DNA from: Armillaria gallica
Lineage: Eukaryota > Basidiomycota > Agaricomycetes > Agaricales > Physalacriaceae
Direction: 5' to 3'
Assembly (NCBI GenBank): GCA_037576215.1
Contig: JBANDB010000009.1
Location: 2,666,001 to 2,730,000, forward strand
DNA length: 64,000 bases
Positions within the stretch are counted from its first letter, which is position 1. Each line of letters begins with the position of its first letter. The notes below the pieces were generated by a model that made no database searches, was not told the origin of the DNA, and saw only the letters and a list, made by a program, of their open reading frames with translations. A program made the position numbers and the translations under genes. Positions 1 through 11,669 of the stretch are shown in pieces.

Positions 1-249
1 TTCAAACAGGGACGAAGTATAGCATGGTGATCACATATTGGCACAATATGAGTGTGTACTAATAATGTTAAAAGTGAAGAGCAAGTAGCAAAGAACTCTT
101 CACAGTTAAAAACCATGGAATAACTCTGGTGAGTTTACAAGTTGACATGCAATTGAGAATATGCAGGAGTAAACAGTATATGGCTATAGAATAGTGAATA
201 AACATGGTTTACTGGTGATAGACTAGGGTGTGCCAATAATTGACGTAGA

Positions 250-945
250 CTGTAGTCAACTGGAGATGAACTAACTTTTCACTACATTTTCTAACTAGTT
301 TTTATACTACAAGTACAAATTTATAAATAGAGTAAATATGCGAGACTTAGTAAGGCTGTAAGGCCTTGGCTTTGTAAAAATTATAGGAAACATATGGTCC
401 TTTGTCTTTTAAAGTAACAGCAACTTGTTGATGTTGCCATGTATGGACATGAACCATATGAGATCATTGAGCAATACACAGATTGTTAGATGCTGTTGAG
501 CTGCAGATTACTGGGTGATAGTCATTGTACTGAAGAGTATGCATGGGGCAACATTTTCTTGAGGCCTTGGCAAAGTAACAGCCTTAGTAAACACGGTCTG
601 TAGTTGCTGTAGCTGTAATTATCGTAGCTGGGAGGGTATCCACGTTAATCACATCATTTTCATTATGTGATCAATGGGCATGTCAACTGGGTGCTTCTGA
701 GTGATGCGGCAATTCTGTTTTAGGGTGATGGTCGATCATAGGTGCCTTGCCATGATGAAATATAGCAATTCTGACACATAGCAAGATGAGATGGATAACA
801 AAGCATGTGAGGAGTAGTTGCTATAGAATGAAAGTGGTATCAGTGTGTGTGCAATCATTGGTTTGCTGAAAGGCTGTTGAAAGGACCGTAGCATTAATTA
901 GCAGGTAAAATTCATGAATTCTAAGCACACAGAGCCTGGAGGCTC
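250..945 (-). repeat. Left arm of a ~700 bp inverted repeat pair
   Basis: Read on the minus strand this segment matches 3,497-4,225 on the plus strand over most of its length. Shared landmarks are the TTTTTATACTACAAGTAC block, GCCTTAGTAAGGCTGTAAG, CTGTAATTATCGTAGCTGG and CCTGGAGGCTCAT. Identity is moderate, with many transitions and small indels, so the copies are old. Both arms begin at the same inner point, where minus-strand hAT-like coding sequence stops in this copy. The repeat may extend towards position 1, where the match becomes unclear. No intact reading frame is preserved. The identity of the parent element is unknown. Confidence 0.7.
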
Positions 946-951
946 ATTAGC

Positions 952-1470
952 GATAAACACCTCTTGGTCAGAGTTTGCCTAGTGACAATCCAAACTTTCA
1001 AAGATGGCCCACTTTACATCCTGATCCTGCAACATAGTGTGATAAGGCATATACAGTCCACCAAACATCAGAAGAACTTGGTCAAGACAACAAAATGCAG
1101 CCTATGTAATGTTTTCTGTGATAGCTAATGGCTCAAGATGATTTTTGATCTTAGGAAATGATTATCTAAATATAACAAAGAGAGACAGATAGATAATGCC
1201 ATTTACCATGCTAGAGCATGCCAGAATGCAGGATCATGCATGATTGCTAGCATCTCTTCAGCCTTATGCTGAGATTTCATATCTTCTGTCACCAATTTAT
1301 GCTCCTGTGATGTCACTTCTGCTATGTCATCCTTGGCAATGAGTACCATGAGTGACTGGCATAGATCTAGAAGTTGCTGAGTCAAGACCTTGTGAGATAG
1401 GAGCTTTGCCAATGGAAGGAAGTCAGAAAAGAGGTAAAAAACTTCTGGATTTTCCATCCAAGAGATGATA
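952..1470 (-). pseudogene. hAT-like transposase fragment (broken)
   Basis: The longest open stretch is 1,203-1,457 on the minus strand. It contains PEVFYLFSDFLPLAKLL, which resembles the region of fungal hAT transposases describing a large-residue strip before the linker. Downstream, down to about 952, the frame holds hAT-like text such as GGLYMPYHTM and NSDQEVFIAN, with stop codons at former Arg or Trp codons. The catalytic RNase-H-fold residues and the C-terminal hAT dimerisation region are not visible. The sequence stops where the left inverted-repeat arm begins. I assign hAT from family resemblance only; a different DDE family is possible. Confidence 0.4.
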
Positions 1471-1739
1471 CCAAGTCTGATGGGTCTACACTACTTGTAG
1501 ATGGGTGGTGCACCAGGTGATGTGTTTAACTTGAGGCAAATGGATCTGTCATCAGACAGGAAAGCAGATGGCATTTCTCAATTGTAATGCACAGCCACCT
1601 CTGTCTCCCAATCTGGTACTTTGCCTTTTTACTATTTCTACAAATTCTGAATCTGGGGAAATTTTTTATTTTGACCTTGTCAAAGTCAAAATCTGTGCAT
1701 TTTGACAGCACATCACAATTCTCACATATTTAACCATGA

Positions 1740-2869
1740 AACAGCCATGCAATCACATCTGCTGATGTCATATCACTTAGTCACTTTGACATTTAATTTA
1801 TTCTGACCTTATATTGTTTTGTCATCAGCACAGATCATAGTCATGTCTCTTTTTAATGCACTGAGGCTCTTGGGCTGACTATTACCTCTTTCTAGTCATT
1901 GTTTTAGCTCAAAAAAATTAACAGGCACAGGAAAAATAATATATTTTCAGATTCCACATCAGTCCTGCTAATGTGCTGCCTGTAGTAGACAGATGTCCAG
2001 CCATTTAGATGTAGTTATTTGTGAGAACATATCATTCCCAATTTGGCAGCTCAGAAATGTTTGACATCAGCTACATAAACCTTGGGTTTTTTGTAGCTAG
2101 GTGATATTCTGTTTATAAAACATATTTCAATCTATTCTATCATTGCTGTATGCCCTAGTAATTTTAATATAGCTGGAAAGCGAGACCAATTCAAAATTTT
2201 GGTGAGTTTTGAAGTTTGCCAGATGTGCTCATGTTGAATGGTGACATGCAATATCTCCATGAGTCAACCTCTACGAAAGCTCACTAGACCTTATAATTTA
2301 GGTGCATGCCTGTATTTTATTTAAAAACACCTCAAAGGTATATTTACGAGCATTAAAGGTAACTTCAACTATAGAAAAAGGCAAATAATATCATTAGTTA
2401 GACATCAATCTGATATTTTACCACTTTGTGATACAACAGAAGGCCAAATCAGAATGTATTGTAAGGAGAATATGCTTTATAGCCTATATATATATATAAT
2501 CAAAACATACAGGCATGTCCACCCTCAAGTCAATAAAAATATATGCATCCAGTGCAAGAAATGAGCATAAAGAATGAATGCTTTAACAAGTTACCAACAC
2601 TGAAAGCAACAAAGTGGGTAATGACAAATATATTTGCAGATTGCCACAAATCAGACACTTCTACTGGGTAGTGTATTGCATATCCTCACATATCCAATCA
2701 ACATTTGGTTCATTACAGAATCTTAGCAGTGTGTATAGAATTTCTATTATATCAAATGCCTCAAAATGAGAGGTAAGTAATATAAAAAATGATATACTAT
2801 TGATTTTAGGCTTCTCATGTATATAAAACTACATAAGTATCTTTCAAATATTGATAATACACTATTCCA
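1740..2869. other. AT-rich stretch with no recognisable gene
   Basis: About 1.1 kb of AT-rich sequence with stops in all frames. It has a short TA run near 2,487-2,501. I see no domain, RNA gene or clear terminal repeat here. Confidence 0.6.
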
Positions 2870-3130
2870 ATAGTATATGAAGTCTCAGAGTGCTAGAGTC
2901 AAGCAGAGGATGCATCCTAAACATCTATTCTGCTTGCTTGATTACCCTGGATTGTAAAGCTGCATAGTAATTGAGTGGCTGTGCAGCTTCTTTTTTTCCC
3001 TTTAACCACCACCTCATCCTCTCTCTATGCCCTCATTGTATGCAAAACAATCTCAATGACTGTAAAATTTGTATGTTTTATTTAATTTATGACTTCACAC
3101 TTTATTTCAGGCCTTTTAGTGCATCTGGTA
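2870..3130 (+). repeat. Dispersed repeat, copy 1 of a family also at 31,625-31,900
   Basis: The stretch from ATTCCAATAGT to the pyrimidine-rich block after GAGTGGCTGTGC(A/T)GCTTCTTTT matches 31,625-31,765 with scattered transitions. The similarity fades after about 140 bp but the order of CCACCACC-type blocks continues. It has no convincing protein frame of its own. In the second copy it lies inside a hAT-like insertion, so it may belong to a non-autonomous transposon family. Confidence 0.5.
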
Positions 3131-3496
3131 GCCTCTTGAGCCTCAGATGGCATGCATGCTCCCACCACCATTGGCATAAGCCCTTAAATGAGACTGCACA
3201 ATGTCCTACCCTCACCAACAACAACAACAACACTACCACTATCAATGGTGATGGCAATGCTCACCCATGCCTGGCAATGGCCACGAATGCATGGCCCACC
3301 CCTATCACATCTCCCCTAGTACCTCCTGCATCAAGATTGGTACCAGTCGCCACCAACAATGACTTTCACACACTACAAAAGTGTGTGCTATGCCCTGGGA
3401 TTTGATATCAGACATGATCTCAGTGTGGGAAGGCTCACAAAACGCACAACTGATGATGAGGATGCCAACACCAAGGACAATGTGTTGGATGTTGAT

Positions 3497-4225
3497 GAGC
3501 CTCCAGGCTTTGTATGCTCAGAATTCATGGATTTATCCATTCATCACCCAATACCTTTGAAACAACACCATTATAATCCCCACATACTCTATAACACTGC
3601 CAACACTCGATAATACCATGGATTTTCACAGTATAAGCCACAAACATTCAGGTACAATCCTAAAACATCCACTCCTCACACACTCCGTTATCCTTCCCAG
3701 CTTGCCTTGCATCACAATTATCATATCCCATCACAGCAAGGCACCTTTGATCGACAATCATCCTAAAACAGGGTTGCTACATCACTCAGAAGCATTTGAT
3801 TAATGTGATTGATGCGAGTACCCTTCCAGCTACGATAATTACAGCCACGGCAACTACAGACCGCATTTACTAAGGCTGTTACAGTGCCAAGACCTCGAAT
3901 TATCATTGCCCCATGCATACACCTCAGTATGGCAACTGCAGCTCAATAATCCACAGCTAAACAGCACCTCATGATCTGCTCATTGCTCAATAAAACTACA
4001 CGGTTCGCATCCATATACAGCAATGTTGAGAACTTGCTGTTACTTTAGAACCACAGATACCATATGTTTACTATGGCTATTACAAAAGCCAAGGACTTAC
4101 AGCCTTACTAAGGCTCCGAAGAATATTCTATTTATAAAATCGTACTTGTAGTATAAAAACTAGGTAGATATCGCATTTTTAGAGTGAGTTCTTACCTAGT
4201 TGATGAGGCTACAGCATTACCAGTC
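3497..4225 (+). repeat. Right arm of the ~700 bp inverted repeat pair
   Basis: This is the plus-strand partner of 250-945. In the arm the start encodes EPPGFVCSEFMD, and the other arm encodes the related EPPGSVCLEFMN, so a protein-coding sequence may lie behind the repeat. Both copies are too broken to name. The arm ends near 4,225, after the ACTAGGTAGATATCGC block. Confidence 0.7.
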
Positions 4226-4639
4226 AGCTATAGTTACTCCAAGTTATTCCCCACCACTTGCTTTACTCTTTAAATGTTGTTGGTTGCACCAATACACGAA
4301 ATCTTGCATCAATAACTTGCTTTTGTCTTTTAATGCTGCAACATCACTTCACTTTCACCACATAGGATTGTTTTATCACTTTCACCTTCTACATCGCCAT
4401 CGTTTTCATTGCCCAGTTCAGTATTGCCTCCATGTAGGCCCAGTTCAGCTCCATAGGATCACCCTCGTCTTTATCATTGTTTGGAGTTGCTGTGCATCTA
4501 TTGCCGCAACACCCCACTCAGCACCTCAGTTACCATGATTTCTACCAGTTTCTTGCAGTCTCCGTACGTTTAATGTTATTGTTTCAACTCACAATATTAG
4601 GTACACCCTCTAGCCATGTTTATTAAGCTATTTTGACAT

Positions 4640-4838
4640 CTTCTAGTCCATTGCCACGATTTCTAGAGCATCACAATGATTTCTAGTGTGTTGCTACAAT
4701 TTCTAGTCCATCCTCACATTTTACAGTCCATCCCCACGTTTTCTAGCACATTGCTATGAGTTCTAGCATGTTGCTATGATTTCTAGATCCATTTTCATGG
4801 TTTCTAGATCATTTTCACAGTTTTATCACGGTTTCTTT
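4640..4838 (+). repeat. Degenerate minisatellite, ~20 bp unit, about 10 copies
   Basis: A roughly 20-bp unit of the form TTTCTAGTCCATTGCCACGA is repeated about ten times head to tail. Unit starts are marked by TTCTAG at nearly regular spacing. Copies differ by several substitutions, mostly transitions at the CG near the unit end, so the array is old. It lies about 270 bp upstream of the copia element and outside any reading frame. Confidence 0.75.
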
Positions 4839-5105
4839 GTATTCAAATCATACCAGATTCTGTCCCATCTTGTTTATCAAGATTCTTCCTGGCTTACAGC
4901 CAACATCTATTAGTACTCCTTGACCAAGAGTACTACTTCACTGACTGAAAAGTCACAGTGTATCTTGTGTTATTGAGGAATTGACCACATGGAGGTGCAC
5001 CGAACCACTCACACACACATTGCCTTGATTGCTGTGTTGCTATGTTAATTGCCTAAGCTCTTCCTGAGTTTTGGGTGTTGCTGTTGCCATGGAAGTCTAG
5101 GCTCA

Positions 5106-5360
5106 TCAATGTAGTAGTAGTACGAGATGCACATGGATGACGTATTTGATTTTACTTTACTTTTTTGTTTACAATGCACAGCCTTGCATCTCAGCTTTTA
5201 CCAACATGCTGAGATGTGAGTACCTCTACGTATATTTGTCCTATTATCATACTTATCATATTGTAGTAACGCTATGATGTTCTATTCAGTGACGCTCTCT
5301 TTTTTCTTCTGAGCCTACTTTCTGTTACCATGTCTGAGCCATACCTCAATAACTCCAAGA
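5106..5360 (+). repeat. 5' LTR of the + strand copia element
   Basis: It matches the 3' LTR from GAGATGCACA(C/T) to AACTCCAAGA. It lacks the ~60 bp insertion present in the 3' copy. Differences seen are transitions, several at CpG. Confidence 0.85.
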
Positions 5361-5372
5361 GGTTATGGGCCC
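5361..5372 (+). promoter_or_regulatory. Copia primer-binding site, half-tRNA-iMet type
   Basis: GGTTATGGGCCC directly follows the 5' LTR. Its complement GGGCCCATAACC carries the CAT anticodon context of initiator tRNA-Met. The same 12 bases form the primer site of Drosophila copia, which is primed by a 5' half of that tRNA. The minus-strand copia in this window has the identical motif at 27,713-27,724. Confidence 0.8.
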
Positions 5373-6174
5373 CACTACTATGTCAGCAACAACTGCTATA
5401 AAGCTAGTTAGCACAGCAAAGCTCGAAGACGATGGGTCAAACTGGGTAGCATTCGAAGAAAAAATCACCAACAAGTTCCTGGACAAGGGTCTTGGCCGAC
5501 ACCTACAGGAAACTGCTTGTGCACCCCCTCATCCAGTTGAGCACAAAGGAAAATTCTACCAGTCTACTAACACTGGATTTTTGCACCCTCTCTCAGATGA
5601 TGACCTGGAGAAGCTGGAGGATAAGTTTGAAGGGTATGAGCAGAAAGAGGCAAAGATGCACACCATCATTTATGAATCCATCTCCGACTCTACCTTCAAC
5701 GAGATCAAAGGCAAAGCAACAGCTGCTCTTGTCTGGAAAAAGCTCATTTCTGTCATGACTGGCAAGGGCGACCTCGTACATGAACACCTCCTTACTCAAC
5801 TTGGCAACATGTCCTGCTCTAATGAAGGCAACATGCAAGAGCACCTTGGCAAGATGAAGATCTTCCATGAATGTATTGAGGGCATAGGCCTGAAAATCGA
5901 GGACAACCAGTACATGCCAATGATCCAAAAATCATTCCCACCTTCTTATGACCACATCTGCCACACCCTCTCTGCCACCAGCAAATTCACTGGAAAACCC
6001 ATCACATCAGAAATCCTGGTTGCAGCACTGCATGAAGAATGGGATGAAGAAGTGGCATCAAAGGCCACAGCTGAAAACATGGTGATGTCTACTCAACAGC
6101 AGAACAAAGAGAAAGGTCAGAGCTCAGGGGGAAGTCAAAGAAAAAGCCAGACAGATCCCACCTTAAATGCATGA
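5365..6174 (+). pseudogene. gag: Copia Gag (capsid) ORF, C-terminus frameshifted
   Basis: A 269-codon frame starts 4 bases into the primer site and encodes a copia-type Gag with the UBN2-like capsid region. Visible text includes LEDDGSNWVAFEEKITNKF near residue 20 and AALVWKKLISVM near residue 120. The zinc knuckle belongs to the next frame: LKC-MN-LVC-SKTGH reads in frame 0 from about 6,160, whereas this ORF is in frame 1 and stops at a TGA at 6,172. The switch probably lies at the A-run near 6,139-6,145, either as an indel or a natural shift site. The knuckle is also abnormal, with CX4C instead of CX2C. Confidence 0.8.
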
Positions 6175-8231
6175 ACCTGGTATGCAGTAAAACTGGCCAC
6201 CTCATCACAGATTACTGGTGCGAGGGTGGTGGAAAGGCAGGTCAAGGCCCAGCTTCGAAAAAGAACAAGGCTAAAGGAAAAGGTAAGGTGAAGGCATCAG
6301 CATCAGCAGCCATTGATGAAAGTGATGATGAACATGTCATTGCAGTTGTAGCTGATGACAATGATGACTCAAATGTGGCCTTAATGTGCACATCAGACTA
6401 CAAGGCTGAGGGCAATGCTCATGTAGCAAGGGGAGAAGAAGTTACAGCAATTGCTGATTGCAGAGCTTTGAAAACATACTCACCTAAACGTTGGAGATTC
6501 AAAAATTACACCAACATCAACCCAAAGCCCATTAAAGCCACAAATGGTGAAGTCTTCTATGCAGTAGGCAAAGGGGACCTTCAATTACCATTGCCTATGA
6601 GCAAAGATGAAAAGCCCACCATTGCAAGATTCCAAAACACATACCATGCACCAAAAATGGCATACACCCTCATATCCTTATCACATGTCAGCCATGCTGG
6701 ATTCCCCATTCATATTGAGCCCACTGACCATACCATGTATATCCACACACCACAACCTGACACTAAGGTCATAGCCAAGATCCCCAAAGCTGGAGGCCTA
6801 TATATCATCTCAACCCCAGATACATGCCAGACCACAGGAGCAAAACCAGATATTGCTATGGTGGCAGGTAAGCTCAAAGTGAACATCACTGAGTTACACA
6901 ATATCTGTGCTCACCAAAGCCATGCCACTCTCCATCACATGTACATTGATGGCCATATTGAGGGAACCAAGCTTGACCTGAATTCCAAACCAGAATTTTG
7001 TAAGACCTGTGTGAAGGCCAAAGCAAAGCACAAACCATTCCCCAAACAAGGCCAATACAAGTATGTTGAGAACACTGGCGACAAGGTTGTTGGAGACTTG
7101 ATGGGACTGATGTTTGTCATATCACTTGGAGGAGCACACTATGCTTGCACATACCATGATTTATACACCCATAATTCAAAATCTGAATATTTATCAAAGA
7201 AATTGGGTACCTTTGGGTCATACAAACACTACAAGATCTGGATCAAAGTCCAATGCGGTGTTGAGGTTATAAAGATCCTGGGTATGGATTGAGGGGGAGA
7301 ATTCCTAAGTGATGAGTTCACACAGCACCTCAAGGCAAAGAGGACAGAGCAGCACCTTACAGTACATGATTCCCCACAGTCAAATGGAATTGCTGAATGC
7401 TCCAATGGGTATCTGATGGACATGACAAGGGCATTCCTAATCAGTTCAGGATTACTAAAATATCTATGGGCTTCAGCTCACTGGCATACCAAATGGGTCT
7501 ACAACCACACCCCAATGAAAGCAATACCATCAGGGAAAACCCCATTTGAGATGGCAACTGGTAGGAAGCCCAACATCTCTGATCTTCGCCCATGGGGATG
7601 CCATTGCTGGGTCCGAGTCAAGGCACCAGAAAAGCTTGGGGAACATACTGTTGAGGTGTGTTTTGTGGGAATTGATACTGAAGCTAAAGGCTGGAGGATT
7701 TACTGGCCTGGAAAGTGAAGGGTCAGCATTGAATGCGATGTTTACTTCAATAAAGAAGACCTGACTCCAGAACCATTCATCATCGAGAGGGAGGATGAAG
7801 ATATTGACTCTTCTCAGGCTCCAAAGTCATCTACAGCCTCTCAGCCCACCAAAAATCAGCCAGACAAACCACAAATGCCCACAGAAACTCACCCAGAACA
7901 TCCAGAATCTCCACTTACAGACATAGAGTCTGATCATACTCCTCAGCCAAGCCACCCCAAGCGCTCTGCAGCTCCAAAACCAGGCCAACTCACACAACTA
8001 GACTTGCGTAGATGTCCCACCATGGCTGGAATAGCAGTAACTATGGCTGAAAATGAGTCAGATGATGATGAGGATGAAGAGCCATTAGGCTTCTCACCGG
8101 TAGACTATGCCATGATAGCGGATGTTGAACCAGTGACCATGAAAGAGGCACTGAGTGGTCCTGATGAAGAGGAATGGCATGAGTTGATGCTTGCATCCTA
8201 CTATCCATGGCTGCATCTCGTGACACAATAA
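6160..8231 (+). pseudogene. pol: Copia Pol, protease and integrase part
   Basis: A single frame (6,160-8,231) runs through the knuckle, protease, gag-pre-integrase and integrase, broken by TGA at 7,290 and 7,716. The protease centre reads ADCRAL, where the family has D-S/C-G-A; the Gly is now Arg, as expected for CpG loss in TGC-GGA. The HHCC zinc site is recognisable (HNICAHQSHATL and FCKTCVKAKA). Around the integrase second Asp the frame reads LGMD, stop, GGEF, which fits CGA to TGA. Glu follows in NGIAE. The acidic linker after the integrase is long and open. The frame ends where reverse-transcriptase sequence has been deleted. Confidence 0.8.
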
Positions 8232-9501
8232 TTGACCAAGCCGATATCAAAAATGTGTACCTGCATGCAAATATCACTGAGGAGATCTATATCAAGTTCC
8301 CGAACAGATACAAAGAATTCTTCGAGATCCCAGAACACCTCAAAGGCCAGAATGTCTGTGCCAAGCTGCTCAAGTGTCTATATGGCACAAAGCAAGCAGG
8401 CCGAGGCTGGTACCAAACCCTAAAGTCAACAATGATCTCTCTCAGGTTCACATTTAGCAATGCAGATGAGGCCATCTTCTATTGGATTGAGTTAACAACA
8501 AAGTACACCATCATTGCAGTTGCCATGGATGATTTTACCATCACAGCAAACTCCCAAGAAGAGTTGAACTGATTTAAACAAGAAATTGGCTCTCATTTTG
8601 AGCTAGTTGATCTTGGGCCTATTCACTGGCTGCTGGTATGCATATCACTTGGGACTGGGAGAAACACACCATCAGCATTGGACAATCTGCATATATTAAC
8701 CAGATTGCAAAACAATTCGGTGTTGAGGAAATGGCCCCATTTGCGACACCAATGGAAGCAAATCTCAATTTAAACCCAGACTTGCCTTCTGTGTTCACAG
8801 AACCAGTTACACCATGCGAAAAAGCACTATACCATGAACTCCTGGGCTCCCTCATGTATGTCACAGTCAGTTCTCGCCCTGAAATCAGTTATTCAGTCTC
8901 AGCACTCTCACAATTCATGGAGGAACTGCACTCAACTCACCTAAAGGCTGGATTCCAAGTCCTCCACTATCTGAAGGGCACATGCGACCAACAGCTCATA
9001 ATCGGTGGCCCTGATATCAATCCTAAGGGCTATCACAATGCTGCATATGCAAACCAGCCCAGGCAGAAGTTTATGTCTGGATTCGTGCTGTTCATGGGTC
9101 TGAGAGCTGTCATGTGGACATCTAGAAAACAAACAATTGTTACCACCTCCACAGGTGAATTGGAATATGTTGGACTGACACCAGCATCCAAAAACATGAT
9201 TTGGCTGCACAAGATCCTTTCTGAGCTCTCCACCTTCATCGCAAACCCTTCCATCTATCCAACTGAACTCACCATCCTCTACTCTGACAGCCAAAATGCC
9301 CTCTCTATTGCCAAGGATTCAGTATTCCATGAGTATACAAAGCATATTGGAGTCCATTACCATTTCATTTGGCAAACCATTGAGGAAGGCCACATCAAAT
9401 TGCAATACTGTCCAACCGATGACATGATTGCTGATGTCCTAACAAAACTGTTGGCTCATCAAGAGTTCAAGAAGTTTACAGAAGTGCTGGGCATCATGTA
9501 A
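8195..9501 (+). pseudogene. pol: Copia Pol, reverse transcriptase and RNase H part
   Basis: Two frames (8,207-8,572 and 8,638-9,501) encode the remaining reverse transcriptase and the RNase H. The start joins integrase-linker text directly to SRDTIIDQADIKNVYL, so a few hundred bases of the reverse-transcriptase N-terminus are missing. The catalytic pair is kept as AMDDFTI, encoded GAT-GAT, which contains no CpG. A TGA at 8,570 and a frameshift near 8,600 separate the parts. The RNase H region shows MWTSRKQTIVTTSTGELEY. The expected Asp of its first motif reads YANQ, so it is likely dead. The ORF ends at TAA 9,499-9,501, just before the purine tract. Confidence 0.85.
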
Positions 9502-9529
9502 ACAAGTTGCATACGTCTCAAGGGGGAGT

Positions 9530-9845
9530 TGGACATAGTAGCAGTATGAGATGCACACAGATGATGTATTTGATTTTACTTTACTTTTTTGTTTACAATG
9601 CACAGCCTTGCATCTCAGCTTTTACCAACATGCTGAGATGTGAGTACCTCTACATATATTTGTCCTATTATCATACTTATCATATTGTAGTAATGCTACA
9701 ATATTCTATTCAGGTATCTAATATATAAAGCTTTTACCAACACACTGAGATTAACATTATGATGTTCTATTCAGCAACACTCTCTTTTTTCTTCCAAGTC
9801 TACTTTCCGTTACTACGTCTGAGCTGTACCTCAATAACTCCAAGA
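9530..9845 (+). repeat. 3' LTR of the + strand copia element
   Basis: It matches the 5' LTR, with an extra segment near 9,716-9,775 that repeats parts of the LTR (CTTTTACCAACA and ATGATGTTCTATTCAG). It probably arose by slippage or unequal exchange inside the LTR. Confidence 0.85.
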
Positions 9846-9850
9846 CAATG

Positions 9851-11659
9851 GTGATGGAGGCAGAGGGATTTATACTCTGAGGTAGGGCCCTGACACTATC
9901 CTGGGGAGAGCCAATATTGAAGGAGAGGAGGAACAGATAAGATGGGAGGATGGGAGAGGACAAGCAGGATGGCAGGACCATAGTCAGGACACCGGTGCCA
10001 AATAATAATGATGATGAACATGCCCTTTGGGCTATAGAAGGAGGACTATTGGGTGACCCTAAATGCAACAAGACTTATAACCATACAATGTTTTTCCCAT
10101 CCACTGCTGCCTGCTCTGCTAAAAAACCAACATCGGCCTCACACAGTCCACCCAGACACCCCACACACCTCATCTTCACATATCCCCTGTTTATTGCATG
10201 GGTGAAGATGACCCTGCTATGCACAAGCCTCCCTGATGCCCCCATCATCATGCATCAACAACTCATCCCCATTCCTCATTCATTCTGCCCTATTCTCAGC
10301 CCTACAGCCTAGCAACCACCACCAAGACCTCACTATCCCTGTTTTCGACATTGGGGAGCCCATTGGTGAGGTCCGTTTCTGCCTCTGGCACCTCCATTGT
10401 CAGTAATACAGCATAGATATGTCCCTCCTGTTTTCACCATGCCACAGATGTCCTAGTGGTCATGACAATCCCCTGACCATCCATTTAGATGCATAGGATA
10501 CCCCTACTCTCAACTAGCACTCCCTATATGCCTGCTGCTGCTCTCTACTCCTATGCTGCTCAGAGCAGTAGCAATTAAATTTATTTATTTCAGAAATATT
10601 TATTGTACATGTATGAATTAAATATATTTTCTCTGCATGTAAAGAATCTGTGGTCAGTGTTGTATGGTTATCTGACTTTGACACAAAGTCAGGGTCTGCA
10701 GTTGCAGAACTTTGGGGTGACTGTTGCTAGTCACCAAAATGACATTGACCATGACTGTGTGGCTGTGCTTTGAGGCACTGCTTTGTCATAGACATCAGTT
10801 ATCAATAATCATGATGCAGAGCTCATCTTAATCCTCTCACTCTCTTCCTCTCAAAACATCTACCTTACATTTGAAAGCCTGCTGTAATTACTAATGTATA
10901 TCATATGTTCTTACCTTCCCAACTTCTTTGCAAGACTTGGTCAAGTATACAATACTGTGCAAATCTTCAAGATAATCCAAGATTCTCTTATTTAATCTGC
11001 AACTTTGCAGGTGGGAAAATTCATTGATCTCATCATGAATTCTCTTGCCTCATCTACTCCTATAATTCTCTCCTTCCCTGAAGCTGAGGGACAAAAGAAG
11101 TGATATAGAGAGCACATTTTGGATCATCCCCAGTACAAATACAAGATCACCAGTGCCAGCAGTGAAACAATTTGAGATCCTTCTTTAATGAAAGTGACAA
11201 GGTCAAAGTCATTTGTAAACTGTGTTTTCAGCATCACATTGCTACAATTCATGCTGAAGACCAGCATGCATTGAGTATAGGTTCTATTGAAGAAGCTTGG
11301 ACTGATCAAACTTCCATGCAACTCTGTCCTGTTTCCTGCTGATGTTAGCTTCACAGCAGCTGCACTATTACTGCTGCCAATCCCAAGTGATCCTAAACTA
11401 TCAAATGTGTCTCAAGTCTTTGCACTGCCAAGCCACTATGTCAGTGCTGCTTCCACTCCTTGGGGAAGCCATGCACTGAGAAGCAGAATCAGTCTCTCAG
11501 AAACTCTCGTTTCTTAATTTATTGATGATAACAACAACTTCTGTCCTTTTACAAATGAGCTCTTGTTCAGCTAAGGTTAGCTTGGCCTTAGCAGTGCTAA
11601 TTGAAGTGTCTTGTGCTCCAAGGTTCTTAGTATCATTGATACTTGCATGCATTTGCTTT
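9851..11659. other. Repeat debris, no recognisable gene
   Basis: The segment near 9,925-9,990 (GGGAGGATG, ACAAGCAGGA, CACCGG) resembles 32,300-32,365 inside the hAT-like insertion in gypsy B, so the copia element probably landed in another copy of that repeat. A reading frame at 9,950-10,312 shows no known domain. From 10,330 to 11,659 I see no gene. The final part may hold the N-terminal Gag of element X1, too decayed to read. Confidence 0.45.
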
Positions 11660-11669
11660 CTGACTCTAG

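Larger units (their letters stand above)
5106..9845 (+). mobile_element. Ty1/copia LTR retrotransposon, + strand, degenerate
   Basis: The element has two LTRs of about 255 and 315 bp (near 5,106-5,360 and 9,530-9,845), a primer-binding site, gag, pol in copia order (protease, integrase, reverse transcriptase, RNase H) and a purine tract (AAGGGGGAG, 9,520-9,528) before the 3' LTR. The 3' LTR holds an extra ~60 bp near 9,716-9,775 that partly duplicates LTR sequence. CAATG occurs next to both outer edges (5,107-5,111 and 9,846-9,850) and may be the target duplication. That would place the LTR start at TAGTAG rather than TG. Pol is broken by stops, frameshifts and an internal deletion, so the copy is not functional. 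Confidence 0.9.

Noticed and set aside
3217..3240. Short AAC/CAA run as a microsatellite
   Set aside because: Only about five units; too short to list as a feature.
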